A stretch of 64,000 nucleotides of DNA. Source: Branchipolynoe longqiensis. Taxonomy: Eukaryota; Annelida; Polychaeta; Phyllodocida; Polynoidae. The stretch is from positions 107,862,844 to 107,926,843 of the forward strand of contig CM059191.1 of the NCBI GenBank assembly GCA_030323885.1. The letters run 5' to 3'. A program made the translations under genes and the position numbers. Below, piece after piece: positions 48,416-62,300 of this stretch. A model generated the notes under the pieces. The model saw nothing but the letters and a program-made list of their open reading frames with translations. It was not told the origin of the DNA and searched no databases. Within the stretch, counting starts at the first letter, position 1, and each line of letters begins with the position of its first letter.

Positions 48416-49198
48416 TGGGTGGGACACCCAAAAACCTGGATCCGATAAGGATAAGAGGAAAACCGTAGGGTTTAAGCCACACAAAAAACACAACTTGCAG
48501 CTGAACATGAGTTGCAACAAATGATCCAGCAGCCAACCAGGGTAACTAAAACCACTAACAAAACAATAGACCTGGCACTTATCAATATCAAACATTGTAC
48601 AAAGGCTGGAGTCCTTAACTATAACATAAGCGACCACAAACCAATATTTATAATAAAGAAAAAAATAAGAAATGACAAAAGAATCACCACCCACTTATAG
48701 GAACTACAATTTTAATGAATTGGCTGGCACGCTCAAAGAAATAAATAGTGCCAAATTTCTGGATATGAGGGACCCCAATCTATGCTGGGATATGCTAAAC
48801 ACAACAATCACTATTGCAGCTGACAGGCACTGCATCCCCTAACAGAGATCACCACCAGAATCACCATGGGAGGTTACCTTAATGAAGAACTACTAGAGCT
48901 TCAAAAGGATAGAGATTAATTTATCCGAAAGTTTGGGAAAACAAAAGATCCAGGGGATGAATTCATAGCTAAATGTATGGTCAGAAAGGCTAGGAGTGAA
49001 GTAAGGAAAGCCAAAGCAAGGTATTATTAAGTCCAGATAGACAAATATAAACAGAATGCCAGAAAATGTTGGTATGAAATAAACCAAATCAAACCTAAAA
49101 ATGAAATAAGAATCAGTGGCCTTGCAAGGGAAGAGACTGGTATTAAAATCCCAGATGAATTATTAGCAGAGGAAATCAATAACTATTTCATAGATTAA

Positions 49199-49794
49199 AG
49201 CCGTGTTCACACGGACAAAATGTGATGCGAATCACACAAATCGAATCAGGTGAGTCGAATTAGCGGCCCGTTCACACGGGCAGTACTTGGGCCGGAAATC
49301 GAAATCTGCGCATGAGCAAGTCCAGACTAACCAGCGCCATTTTGGGTTCGACGATGCTGGCACCAGAGAGTGTGGGTTCGACCTAGATATGTAATGACTG
49401 AATCGTATTGGTTTGGAACGGTCAAAACTTCTGCTGGGCAGTGAAACCCTAAAAATAAATGATAACAAAAATATCTGTGCACCTCTAGCAGGTTCATAGA
49501 CCAAATTATATAATATGTGCTTTTGATCGACCGGAAAGTCAACAAAGTAAGCTCTCGACTGCGCATGCGTGTGAGGTGCTTAATCCACCTCAGTGCGTCC
49601 ACACGGACAAAATAAATCGAATCACAGAAATCGCCTCACGTAAACTACCTCGTTAGGTGGTTTACATTATCTAGATCACAGGAATCGAATCAGCCCTAAT
49701 CCGCCTCAGACGTGCGTTCACACAAGAAATGTGATGCAAACTATACAAGTCGCTTTCTACGAATCGATTTACATCGCCCGTGTGAAAACGGCTA
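49199..49794. mobile_element. MITE, second copy of family TAGCCGTG, inside LINE
   Basis: Ends AGCCGTGTTCACACGG and CGTGTGAAAACGGCT. The interior matches the 4614-5199 copy in reverse orientation. It separates the LINE linker (EEINNYFID) from the continuation beginning RNELMNSN. Confidence 0.85.
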
Positions 49795-51657
49795 TAGGTG
49801 AGAAACGAGCTAATGAATTCAAACCGAAGGATGATCAACACAAAACCTTCCATGCCAACTAAAAAAGAAAGGTATGACCTCCTGAAAACCACCCAGGACG
49901 AAATCCTTGATAGAACTAACAAAATATCGATCTACAAATCATCAGGAATGAAGGACATCAGTAACACTTTGATAAAAAGTGCGATCACAACACTGAGTGC
50001 AGAATTTGCACATTTATATAACCTAATAATCAGCACAGGCATCTTCCCTGATGACTGGAAAGTAGCTACAGTGACGCCTATACGTAAAGTCAACATCCCA
50101 CAAACCTGTAGCGAACTACGCCCAATATCGATCATCCCACTGCCTGGCAAGATCATAGAACAAATAATACATGACCAAATTAAGACATTCCTTGAGTACT
50201 CTAACAATTTGACCTACCAGCAAAATGGCTTCAGGAAAAATAGGTCCACCACCGGGGCACTGGCGTCTCCACTGGATGAACTTTGGTCAAACATAGACAA
50301 GGGTGATCTTACTATCACAGTCTTCCTTGATTTCAAGAAGGCATTTGATAGGATCGACCACAAAATCCTCATGCATGAAATAGTACGAGGTGGTCTAGGC
50401 AATAGAGCACATAGCTTCCTCACAAATTACCTCAGCAATAGAAAACAAGACACAAAACTAAGTGATACCAACTCGACCACTCAAGAAATAAAAACAGGAG
50501 TTCCACAGGGTTCCACTCTGGGAGCCCTACTGTTTCTAACATTTATAAATGACCTACCTATAGTTTCCAACAAAGCATCTTTCACATTATTTGCCGATGA
50601 TGCAGCACTAACAATACATAACAATGACCTTGCCATAGCCACAACCGAGGCGGGAATGGCACTGGATGGAGTGAACACATGGTGCCATGAGAATAAACTA
50701 ACACTAAATAGCACTAAAACTGAGTACATAATCTATGGAACCAAAGCCAGGAAGGCGAGGGCCCGGCCAATACAACTGCAGATGCGTGGCTTAATGCTCC
50801 GTGAAGTGAACTCCTATAAGTACCTAGGCACAACTCTCGATGCGACTAAGTGGTACCCAACAGCTGGCAAGACTTAACCAAACACTGGCACTAAAAATGA
50901 ACACATTCAGAAAAATAGGGACATATGTAAGTGAGAATACTGCACTGCAGCTGTACAAGTCAACAATATTACCAATTATAGACTACAATGATATCATCTA
51001 TGGATTACTAACAAAGCAGCAAGAGACCAAATTACAAAGAACGCAAAACAGAGCCCTCAGAACAGTATTCCAAGGCAAGATACTAAGTGTGGTTGAAATG
51101 CATGGCAGAGCAGGGCTGGACACTCTGGATGTACGTAGGAACCTGCATCTAATGATGTTGATGTATAAATGTGCAAGTGATGACAAATACATAGATCACG
51201 CAACCAGGGTAACGAGAAGGGGGACATCGACTCTGCTCTGGGTGCCCAACCCTAATACAAATAAGTTAATCAGAGCTCCGATTTACAAAGGAAGTGTCAT
51301 GTGGAATGAACTCCCAACCAAAACCAGAGAAGCGGGTTCAATCCTTGCCTTTAAAAATGCATACAGAGCTCACCTGGTTATCCAGGCCCAAAACCTGGCA
51401 CTGCAAATATATAATGCGACCTGCTGAACGACCCATTGACTTCGCCCTCTCTCATGCCTGCTCGATCTCTCCCTGTATGTCCGCCCCCCCCCCCCCCATC
51501 CACATTTGACAAACAACTATAGTATTATACCTCAATGACTCAAAACCCACTACCACTACTCGAGACCCATTACCACCACTGAATAACTACATCTTCAACC
51601 AGCAATGCACACAATATAAACCACTATACATGCACAACATGGCACTATTTAAAGACA

Positions 51658-51946
51658 TAAGCTAAGATTCCTTATATGCGGCATGCAAATGCCGTATATG
51701 CGGCATAGATATATGCCAACCCCCAACATTTTTGGGGGTTTTTCCTGCAAATTTGTGAAGGAACAGTATTGTTTTCTATGGCAAACGCAGCAGTATTTGC
51801 ATTCGCATTCGCACCGATCGGTCCATGGGTCGATCCATTTGCCGCATTCGCATTCACATTCGGACATATGGAAGCACCATTATTCATTTACATGCTTTTC
51901 GATTTTTATTCGCTTTCACATGCTGCATATAAGGAATCTTAGCTTA
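51658..51946. mobile_element. MITE with 27-bp TIRs in LINE 3' UTR
   Basis: TAAGCTAAGATTCCTTATAT plus GCGGCAT at the left, and its complement with one mismatch (GCAGCAT) at the right. About 289 bp, no coding capacity. The subterminal GCATTCGCATTCG runs are tandem. Confidence 0.85.
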
Positions 51947-52398
51947 ACCATTATTAAAACCAAATCTAACTGATATACAAACACAGCATATAATTTAACC
52001 ACTAGTGTACATTACTGCGCACTCTATCTTGATGCATATACCTTGCACTATGTTGCATACCTATGCTGTACACTATGCAGCATAGGCTGCTCCCCCACTT
52101 TCTTTTCATGTTCAGAATGGGTTGTGCTGCACACAATGCAACACATTCCACTTCCACTGTGTACAGATCAAATGCGATCATTGCAACGGCTGGAAGACCA
52201 GTGCCCTGCTGACAAAATATGTATTCAGATGAATAAAATATTTACCAACAAAAAAAAGTTAAAAAATATAAACGAAAACTCCCTTGATAACTTAATTGAT
52301 TCCAGATGTACGAAATGTTGAAGCCATAATTGCCTGTTGGTTTTTCGGTCTCTATTCTGCAATACTTGAAAGTCAGTTCGGAGTTTTATATAGGTACA

Positions 52399-52811
52399 AG
52401 ATTCACCCCGTACTGCTGCATTAGGGGTGCAAACCAGCCTTATGTAAAAGCTGGTGAAAAAACGGGTCAAAGAACTGAGAGCCTAATTTTACAATCTAAG
52501 AAGCAGCAATTATTCTTTACATATGTTTTATTATTTACCCGCTACTTTTGAGTTGAAAAATATAATATAATATCTAGTTTAATAAGATTTAAAAGTGAAA
52601 TCGACAGCGTTCTGCGGCCGCCATCTTGTCTTTTTGCATTCTCTAGACATTTCACCAACTCTGTGCCTATAGAAGTATCCATTTGATACTGGAGCCAGAT
52701 ACTGGAGCCTCACTTCCATACTGGAGCCTCACTGCCATATTAACGCTATTTTCCCCCGTATTTATATAAGGCTGGTCTTCACCCGTGTACTACAAGTACC
52801 GGGTGAATCTT
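52399..52811. mobile_element. MITE with AAGATTCACCCCGTACT termini
   Basis: Left AAGATTCACCCCGTACT, right AGTACCGGGTGAATCTT (one mismatch in 17). The interior block AAAAGTGAAATCGACAGCGT through CGCCATCTTGTCTTTTTGCA is shared with 56465-56750. Lies about 430 bp upstream of the SREBP start codon. Confidence 0.8.
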
Positions 52812-53079
52812 TTATCTAAGTTTTATACTGCTCGTTTTTTCCAAAATCGGTCCGATTTTACAACACAAACAAGTTTACATAAATTATTGACAACGGTCCA
52901 TATTGATATTGTAAAATATTTGTTCCATATGAATTATAAAGCACAGCGGCGAAAACTAATTATGAACAGAATAAACAAACGATCACTAAAAAATAATGAA
53001 AAATAAAGCGCCTCGAAAATGGCCACCATTTTCTCCACCCCGAGCGTGGAGAAGCGTATTCGATTATTTGAGTGTAGGA

Positions 53080-53243
53080 TGTGCGCGCCTGGGATTCCCC
53101 AACATGTAAACATCGCCAGAGGTCACGCTCAGACGTTCTCCTTCCGGGTTCAAGTATGGTGCGTGTTCGTGACGTCAGATCACCTCATCTGATCCGGCAT
53201 TCTGATTGGCTGACAGCGTGTGGCGCTATTCACACCAACAATC
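53080..53243 (+). promoter_or_regulatory. SREBP proximal promoter/5' UTR with CRE, SRE-like and CCAAT motifs
   Basis: Within 75 bp upstream of the ATG are TGACGTCA at 53170-53177 (perfect CRE), ATCACCTCAT at 53179-53188 (8 of 10 match to the LDLR-type SRE ATCACCCCAC), and GATTGGCTG at 53204-53212 (inverted CCAAT box, the NF-Y motif). Sixteen bases separate the SRE-like and ATTGG motifs. Vertebrate SREBP genes are autoregulated through adjacent SRE and NF-Y sites. No TATA box is seen; the start site is unknown. Confidence 0.6.
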
Positions 53244-53361
53244 ATGTCGGACGAACAGGCCGATTGGACGTTCTCTCTGGATTCTGATAATTTTCATGAT
53301 CTTGGATCATCATTAACGACTACTAATGCATTCGGAACTGTTGTGCTTGACGATATAGATG
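53244..53361 (+). CDS. SREBF: SREBP exon 1
   Basis: ATG in a good context (A at -3). It encodes [20 protein letters not shown] and an acidic end VVLDDIDG, then donor G|GTAAGT. 118 nt, phase 1. The acidic start fits an SREBP activation domain. Its identity depends on the in-frame join to exon 2, because this part of the family is poorly conserved. Confidence 0.8.
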
Positions 53362-56300
53362 GTAAGTAATTAGGTGTTCGAATTTAAAGATGATATATTT
53401 ACTTGTTTCTTAGTTAGCTGGGGTACACCTTTCGACATGTATCCACAAATCACACATGATATGCCCTCGCAGGACTTTGTCAACCAACTTCATCATTTCA
53501 TGTATATATGTTGACACTTTTGTTCCCTTCTTTACATTTAATTATATATTATTCTTGTCGAAATACACATACTGCTTCTGTTGCAGGTAGGAAGTTAATA
53601 AGCCTTGGGAACTTTACTGTTCGTAATAGTATGTAACAATAACAATGTTGTCAACATTGACATTGTTGACAAACTGATCTGAGTACTTTTGATGTGTTGT
53701 CTGTTGACGAGCATTATTGCCTTAGCCTAAAGTAAAGGGGCTGTCACATTACCATATTACGACGCATCGTGCAAACGTACGCCGACATAACTTGTCATAA
53801 GTGATTTTTGGCCGCTATGTTGGGATACGTCGTAATGCGTTATGCGTACGTTGACGCACGTTAGGGGGTCACGAAAGTTTCGATGTACGACAACGTATCG
53901 GTGTTACGTCAGCAGTACCTTATGTATACGTTAGGCATACGTCGATATACGTTAGACTAAGTTGTTCACTATGTTGACCTACGTTAAAGACAGTGGAAAC
54001 CTAAGCCCGCCTACTGACAACGTATGGATAACATACGTTTCGTGTTTCTTCACGCTGTCTTGACATAGTAGTTCTGGCAATCGAATAACGTATATAACGT
54101 TCACAGCGTTCTGCGAACGTACTGTGAGCGTAATTCACACGTTTTTCGCCGGGATGCACGTTATCCATATGTTGGCCATACGCTATGTATATTGTATGTA
54201 TATATGTCCAACCATCCCCCCCCCCTGAAAAGTTTGACGCATCTCGATGTAAAAAAAAGTGATTTTACACGTTCACCACCCGCTTGCGAGATGCGTCGTA
54301 ATGTGATAGCCCCTTAAGGCTAATGCTCCTGTCAACACAGCAAAAGGCTTAGGGCAAGTCGCACTGGAGACTTAACATATTGTAAAGTCGTCGTCTGGCA
54401 GCTGTAGTTGTGTAGGCAGGCTAATAGGAAATCGCTACAGGCAAGGATAAGAAAGGCAGAGTATAGAGGAAAGTAAAGTAAGTGAGAGCTTGCACCCTCA
54501 GGTTTATTATTATATAGTGGTTTCCGGACTTGACATGGCATATCACCTGACCATGCTCTCAACATCAAGCATTTCTCGGTCCACCAATCAACAGTAAGTA
54601 TCTCTGTATCACCATGACAACTGTGATCTACCCACCACCACCATGCCTTGGCTGCTTTGGCCTCACCGGCCCTGTTGTGTCGTGTGCTTGGTGTTCCATG
54701 ACTAACAGTTGGGGGAGGAGGGGGTTGTGAGTAGAGCTCCTTCCACACTAACAGTAGTGTCCCTCTCACACTATCTATAGAATACACAATGACTATTTAA
54801 TACAAGTAAAGGATCACCAGCACCACATAATACATAAATGCCCCTGGCCCTATACATCATTTACCTTTATAGACCATTTGTAATCCCTTATAGACCAGTT
54901 CACATTCCCCACCAATGTGTTTTATTGGAATATTTTACAATATTGTCATCTAGTTAAACTTACATTTACACAAAATGCGATGTGATCGATTGCTAATAAT
55001 CCCAATAATGCCAAACAAAATTCTTTCTAACTACTTGTGTGTATGTGGTCAAGTTGACATCTACTAATAACTTAATAAGGTGAATAACAGTTCCAATATC
55101 ATGACTATGATTGAGGGTGTGCCTGCTTTTAGCTTATATATATATTCGTATTATATTTATAAACATACCCGCCCCATTGCCATTTTGACCCAGTCTTTCT
55201 CTGGTTCAATTAACCCCAAAATACCCAGAGTTGAATTAATACATTAAACAAATATATAGACTATGTTATAGTCTAGTAGTGTGTTTGTTTTTGTCCATGC
55301 TCATGCTCCCTAGATAAAAGATTTACCCCGTACTTCCAGTATCTGCACTGTAAGTACGGGGTGAATCTTTTATATACCTGCTCCCAGATGTTCAGATATG
55401 AAAAGATGTCCGTTGTTTTACTATTTTGTAAATTTATCGCCATCATTTATTCATTATAATTATTTACTTTCTTTGTACTCTCAGTTTATATAGACACGTT
55501 GAGTGTTCTTTACACCATGATTGGTTGTCAGAAGTAATTGGTAGCTATAGACATAGTACAACCGATACAACTAGTAACTTGGACGTGGTTCAGTGGCATT
55601 TATATATATATTTATTTATTTATTCACAATGTTCTGGAAAAGTCACGACGATCTGTATTCACTGCCTTTGCCAGTTTGGCTGTTCTGTCAAAACCATGTT
55701 TCCACCGATCTGGCTTTATTTGGGATATGAAATCAGTCAAATTAGCTACAGAAATATAAGGCATTGTATTTGAAATTCACCAGTGTGTTTATTTAACAAG
55801 GAATTTATTTTTGACCTGGGTTTTGCAGCTAATAATAGTGAAATAAAAACACTGCATTAATACAGCATCACCATTAGCAGTAGTATTTCTTTTCATGGCA
55901 TAGAATTAGAAGTTCTATTGTTATAATTCTGTTGGTTTTAGTTATCTATTTATAATACTTTTGAAGTATTTCACAAGCACACGCAGTGACAAAAACACTG
56001 AGTTAGAATTCAGTGGGTTAGTTGCTGTTTAAACGTTACAGAAACTCAATTTAATGGATGTATTGCTTCACTGTTTTCTATACAAAACATCACATGTTTA
56101 CTCTAATTTGCCAACCAGTCCATTCTGAAATGAGTCACGTGACAGTGACGTCACTGGTCAATGGGCATTAATCAGATTTTGCATTGAATCTATTCCAATT
56201 TAGGGATTACATCTGTACAATCTCCTTTTCTTTCTTTAACCCCCCCCCCCCCCCCAAACCAGAGTGACTTGTGGAGAGGTTGGTTTTAATGATATTGTCG

Positions 56301-59300
56301 TGGTGGGGTGATGAAATAGAGCAGGATTAGAAGTCACACTTGTTGCCAATCTGCGGCTAGTGTTAGCCATTACACTAGCCTTGCCCGATCTGGCCTGATG
56401 CCGACGTCACATGGCCTGTTGGTGGTGGGCGTGGGGGGTGGGGTGTTCATGATGTCATAATGGACGTGTAGATAAGATTTACCCAGTACTGCTGCGGTAG
56501 TCACAGGAGGCTGAATAACAAACCATATATATATATATAAGCTGGCGACATTTTTTTACATGTTGGGTAAATGAAATAAGCACAGCAATTCTTAATTTAT
56601 CAAATATATTCTTCACACACATGTCTTCATATTTATCCGCTACTTTTGAGTGGAAAAATATAATAAAATATGTAGTTTAATGAACTTCAAAAGTGAAATC
56701 AACGACATTCTACGGTCGCCATCTTGTCTTTTTGCAATTAGCCAAGTAGAGGGTATTTCATTATCCAAGTGGAGGGTCTTTCATTATCCAAGTGGAGGTT
56801 CATTCATTATCCAAGTGGAGGTTCATTCATTATCCAAGTGGAGGGTATTTCATTAGCCAAGTGGAGGGTCTTTCATTAGCCAAGTGGAGGGTCTTTCATT
56901 AGCCAAGTGCAGGGTCTTTCATTACTCAAGTGGACGTTCATTCATTAGACATGAAGGTTCATTCACCAGACAAATGGAGATTCTTTCACTAACCAAGTGG
57001 GGGTTCTCACTAGCCAAGCGGAGGGACTTTTATTAGCCAAGAGAAGGGTCTTTCACTGGTCAAATGGATGTTTTTTCACCAGCCAAACGACGGTTCTTTC
57101 AGGAGACAAATGGAGGTTCTTCCAGGAGGACGATAGCAAAATGTTAAAGGGCCCAGTAGCATCTCCCCCCCCCCCCCCCCTTTAAAAAAACTGAAATTGT
57201 TTGACAGATTGACAAACATGTCTGTTCTAGCTCAATGATTTTTTTTCCCTTCGTAAAATACAGAATTTCCGCCCGTTTTCTGCGCATTCTGTTGCACGTT
57301 ATGACTTTTAGTGTCCTGAAATTTCCCTGATTTATAATAGTTTAGGGGAGTGACTTTTTGTGTGTCTGACTGACTGAGTGCTTGATTATAGAGAAGGTTG
57401 CCTCTTGTTGCTCCCCTTTGTAGCTGATTCACCGGGCGCGGTGGCCTAATGGGTAGAGTGCAGGCATCGTGTGTGGAAGGTCGGGAGTTTGGTTCCCAGT
57501 CGAGTCAAGCCAATGACTTTAAAATTACTTGTTGCTTCCTAGCCTGGTGCTCGGCATTAATAGGATATGGCAAGGACTGGTGAGCTCAGTGTCAGGGTAA
57601 TGTGACTGAGTGGGATATCAGGTCATGGTGCCTGATTTCCCAGTGTGGTGGCACTATAAAATCGCCATGAATGCACACTATCACAAGTCGGTACCTGTCC
57701 TGATATGACCTTAGATGTTGCTAGGATGTAGAACAACCAACAACAACTGTAACCGATTCGCCACACCTCCATGGTACTAATTGGTAGTGTCCGAAGGTGC
57801 CATGGCGGCCATACGATGAACATTCAGCGGTATGTGATACTGATAGCGCTTTAAATTGATGTGTGTTCTTTATATTTCAGAGGTGCTGAAGCAGATTGCA
57901 GATGCTCCCAATGATTTATCAAGTGAACTTTTCGGAAACCAGCTTGATTTAAAAACAGAAATAGAAACGGGTCAGAATGGGGAAATTTTGCAGTTGAACG
58001 CGTTCGACCTGGTGAAGTACACGGCTGAGTCTGCGGCTGCTGGAGAGGCAACCTCCACAGTGCCTGCTGGATACACTCAGCCCACCTCCATCACTGCTGC
58101 ACTCGCCGCCACCCAGAATGTGCCCCAGCCACACGTGGCGCTCGCCGGCACCCAGCTGCAGGCCGTGGCCCAGCATCATCTCCTGCTGCAGCAGCAACAG
58201 GCTGCACAGGCGCCAGTCACCATCCAGCATGTGGGCAGTGTGGCTCCTCAGCAGGTGCCATCCAGCCAGCCGCTACTGTCCATCGCCACAGCCGCAGCGG
58301 TAACCTCTCAGCAGCAGCGCCTGCTGGCAGCTCACCGCCTCATCCAGCAGCAGGCGTTAGTGCAGCAAACAGCTGTGCAGCCTCCAGATGCCCAACCACA
58401 CCAAACCATCCACATCCAGCTGCAGCCGCAGCCATCCGCCATCCCACAGCAACGCAAGATAATCCTGCAGCCTGCGACCGGGCAGGCTCCACAGCATATC
58501 ATCATCCAGCAGGCGCAACCGCAGCCTCCCCTGACGACGGTGCAGAACATCAGCCAGCTCAACCTGCAGCAGTTACAACAGGTACACCTATCTTGACAGC
58601 AGGTGAATTCAATTTTGCGCAATTTCCTAGTGCTCTAAGTGCGCGTACGAGAAATATGATGTGTTAAGTGTGCAATGTATCTTGTCATCTGGTCTACCCA
58701 TGTGTAATATTACTGAATGCCCGGCCACGTTTGGGACACCAGATAATATTACAAAACTCTCCCCGTCATTATCTCTTATCTTTCAGCTCATTTAACCAAT
58801 GCTAAGGAAGAATGAAGACAAGTCACACAGATAAACAGTGGGGAAGTTGTGCTTTACTAACACCAACTCCTGTCCACCTACCAGTGACCTATCATCCACA
58901 CCCCTTTACCTTCTAGCCACATAGTATCTCATTACTACTTTTGCCTGTATAGAAAGCAGTGTCCATAGCACATGGGACAGGAATCCTATGGCTGTGTTCA
59001 CACTCAATTGGAAGATATGAATTTTGCCAGCATCAGACAGAGTGTCTGGGGTTCCTGCTCCAGAGTAGGTGTGCCTCACTCCAGAGCCAGGAGTAGAGTG
59101 ATCTCTTTTTAAGGTGTCTGAAGCAGCGTCTAGAAATATGATCTTGGTTTTGAGGCTAGTGTGGTCAGAGGGCCAATGGGATGCAGGTGACTGGGCAGTC
59201 CACAGCCACCCTAGTAGGGGTGGCTGTCACTCAACCCAGCTGCAGGTGGTGCCCTGTGTATATGCAAATTAGGCTGGTGTGCACACCCAGTGGTCATGTA

Positions 59301-62300
59301 GGGACAGGTCGTTGCAACAGTTACAATAGATCTCTGTTAAAATGGTCTTTTCTCCAATGGCACTCTTTATGGATGCCTAGAGAAACATTTCAACAATCAT
59401 GTACTGCCTCTTATATAGGAACATCTCTTCATTAATCTCAGGCATCATTTAAGAACATATATTTCACACAGCTCATATCATGTCATAATGGGAGTGGGAT
59501 ATTATTATTACTTTCAGTTTATATAACATCGTCCCCACTCCGTCGCCCAAGACTAATAATGCTCTTTGCCAATATACAATTCTTAACCGAAAATCCATAT
59601 ATTTTTACACATGGTTGAACTCTAGTGGTCGGAATGATGCTGTGTTGTCTTACTTTTGTTTGCATTCATTTTGGATAGTTGTGTAACTTTGTAATTTATA
59701 TTAAGCTCTTGCACTGCACTCGCAAATGTGCTTTTTTTACACATGTGACTGCAGGGTATTAGTAACTTCAAAGTTGTATTAATTTAACACTTTGATCATT
59801 TTATAATTATATAATTTAAAATGTAATATTAACATAGTAATGTTAAAAGAAAGCTGGTTTTCTTTAAATGTGTTCATAATAAGATACTTGAGTATGTGAG
59901 CTACTTTCCCATTGTGAACCTCCTCTCACTTCATTCCATTCCATGAATAATACTATCATTTAGAATTTTATTTAGCTTGACCAGAAACTATATGATTGTG
60001 AGTTTACAAAATTCATGAGTGTCCATTGACACAAATTTGATTGTATGCTTTTACATGTAAAAGCGATGGTTTGAACAGAAAACAAATATTTCTCGCCGTG
60101 AATATGGCCTATGCTGCAGACACGGCGTAAAGCAACCACCAATCAATCAATCATTCCATTCCATTTTCCATTGTCGCAGCAATCCTAATACCAGAAATAA
60201 TTAGAATTTGCTGTGTTTTTGCACATACAGCAAACAATAATTTTTTTAATTGATCGTCCTTTTGAAATAAAAATCAGGGTAGGACGGGCTGTTTTTATTT
60301 TAAAAATTGTTGATGTATGCTTAATATGTAACCAGACGCGATGGCCGAATGAGTTAAGCGCCCAACTCCCGTTCTGGTAAGTCGTGGGATTCGAACTCCT
60401 GTGTTCGAACCATGGCCGAGTCAAACCAATGACTCAAAAATTGAATTGCTGCTAGCCCGACGCATTTTTTAACAGTTAAAAAGAAAATCCAGGGTCGGGC
60501 GATTTTTCAGGCAAGGGCGGGGACGATCGCCAATTTTGTTATTTGGCCTAAGTAGTGGTGCCTGGTGGCCCAATAGGCCTCATTTAAAACTGAAGTAATG
60601 CTTATTAACATAAGCAATTGTGTTTCACCATCGCTCCCACTCCATCATCTATCACGGTCCTAGTTTTAGTTATTGCCGTCTTTCTTTAGTGATTCTTGAT
60701 TACTGAAGCAGTGCTTCGCTTTGCAACACATCCCATCAGCATCCCTGCCCAAAGTTGCGCTGTATTTGTTAACCAATGCTATCCTCATTCCTTGTACAAC
60801 AGATTCTGCAGAACTCGCAGCTGGTGAAAACTGAGCCAACGGTAACTAACACAATTCTCTCAGTGGCGCCTTCGCAGTCTACCACCCAGCCGATCATCAC
60901 CAGTGCGCAGCCGGCTGTGCAGACCATCGTGACGCATGCACAGCCCTCCCTGGTGGCAACACCCAGTTTCCAGGGCATGCAGATGATAAATGCTGACAAA
61001 GTGCCCATTGACCGCCTGTCGCCCAGTCGCTGCAGCTCCCCGCCCCTGCCGCGTGGAGAAAAGCGCACTGCGCACAATGCCATAGAGAAGCGCTACCGAC
61101 TGAGCATCAACGACAAGATCATTGAGCTCAAGGACCTGGTTGTCGGACCTGAGGCAAAGGTGTGTTTCTCTTCGAAAATATACATTTAGCTATAGATGCA
61201 GGCATTCCAAGATCCAGGGTTGGCCAAGTTGTCTGTCCACTTACTGAAATTTGACCTACTTTTGACAATTTTCAACCTACTGTTTACCTGTTAATCATAC
61301 TTTTCTTTTTTTAAATTAATTTTCTTTGATACAAAATAATAAACGTACGAAATGAAAGCGTATTTTTATAGTATGTTTGCCTGTGTGCCAGTATTTCTTA
61401 TAATTCCTTTGTACATGGGTTTAAGCAGTGTGATGTCAGCCATCACTAGTGGCTGCCTGACCTCACCCCACAGTGATGTCACTGCGGACTGTTGTTTCAA
61501 TAACCGCTAATAGGAAACAGCTGACACTGAGCTTCGTTTACATACTCAACACATCTGTTTTTAGCGTATCTTTTGATTGAAGACTTTGAATAAATTATAA
61601 TACTGAATATTGAATATAAAAAAATGACTCGACTATATAAGAATAGTATAAAGATGAGTGGAGACACACGAAGCTTGCACGGTTACTAATAACCTGGTAC
61701 TTCTCCCCCCTCAGCTCAACAAGTCGGCCATCCTGCGTAAGACCCTGGACTACATCAACTTCCTGAAGAAGGCTAACAGGGCCTTGAAGCACGAGAACAT
61801 GATCCTGAAGAAGGCGTCTCAGGGGCTGAGTGAGTTGCTTTCACTCTACTTGTGACTCGTCACTTGTGACTCGTCACTTGTGACTCGTCAGTTGTGACTC
61901 GTCAGTTGTGACGGTGTGTAATAGGGTTTGTGGAGGTTTCCCTTCTGTACTGCCACCAGAGGACCGGGCGCGGTGTCCTAATCGGTAGAGCGCGGAACTC
62001 GTGTGCGAGAGGTCGAGAGTTCGGTTCCCGGTCGAGTAAAACTAATGAGTTATCAAATTGATACTTGTCGCTTCCTAGCCTGGCGCTCAGTATTAATAGG
62101 ATAGGGCAAGGACTGGTTAGCTGAGTGTCAGGACATTGTGACTGAGTGGGATATCAGGTCATGGTGCCAGTGGCCTGATTTCGCAGTGGGGAACACTATA
62201 AAGTCATCATGAATGCGCAGTCACAAGTCGGTACCCGTCCTGATATGACCTTAGTTGTTGCTAGGACGTCAAACAACAAACAGCCACCAGAGGTGGGTAG

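Larger units (their letters stand above)
48416..52255 (+). mobile_element. APE-type LINE, about 3.8 kb, 5'-truncated
   Basis: It starts within the endonuclease (48512-48700: LALINIKHCTKAGVLNYNIS, SDHKPIF motif). A linker up to 49190 follows, then a long RT frame at 49798-50877. That frame has YRS-type fingers (LRPISIIPLPGKIIEQII), FLDFKKAFDRIDH with the catalytic Asp, GVPQGSTLGALLF and FADDAA, an F in place of the usual Y. A frameshift near 50860 leads to the post-RT region (50840-51427). The 3' UTR runs to an A-rich end near 52250. Two MITEs interrupt it. Frameshifts and insertions indicate it is dead. Confidence 0.85.
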
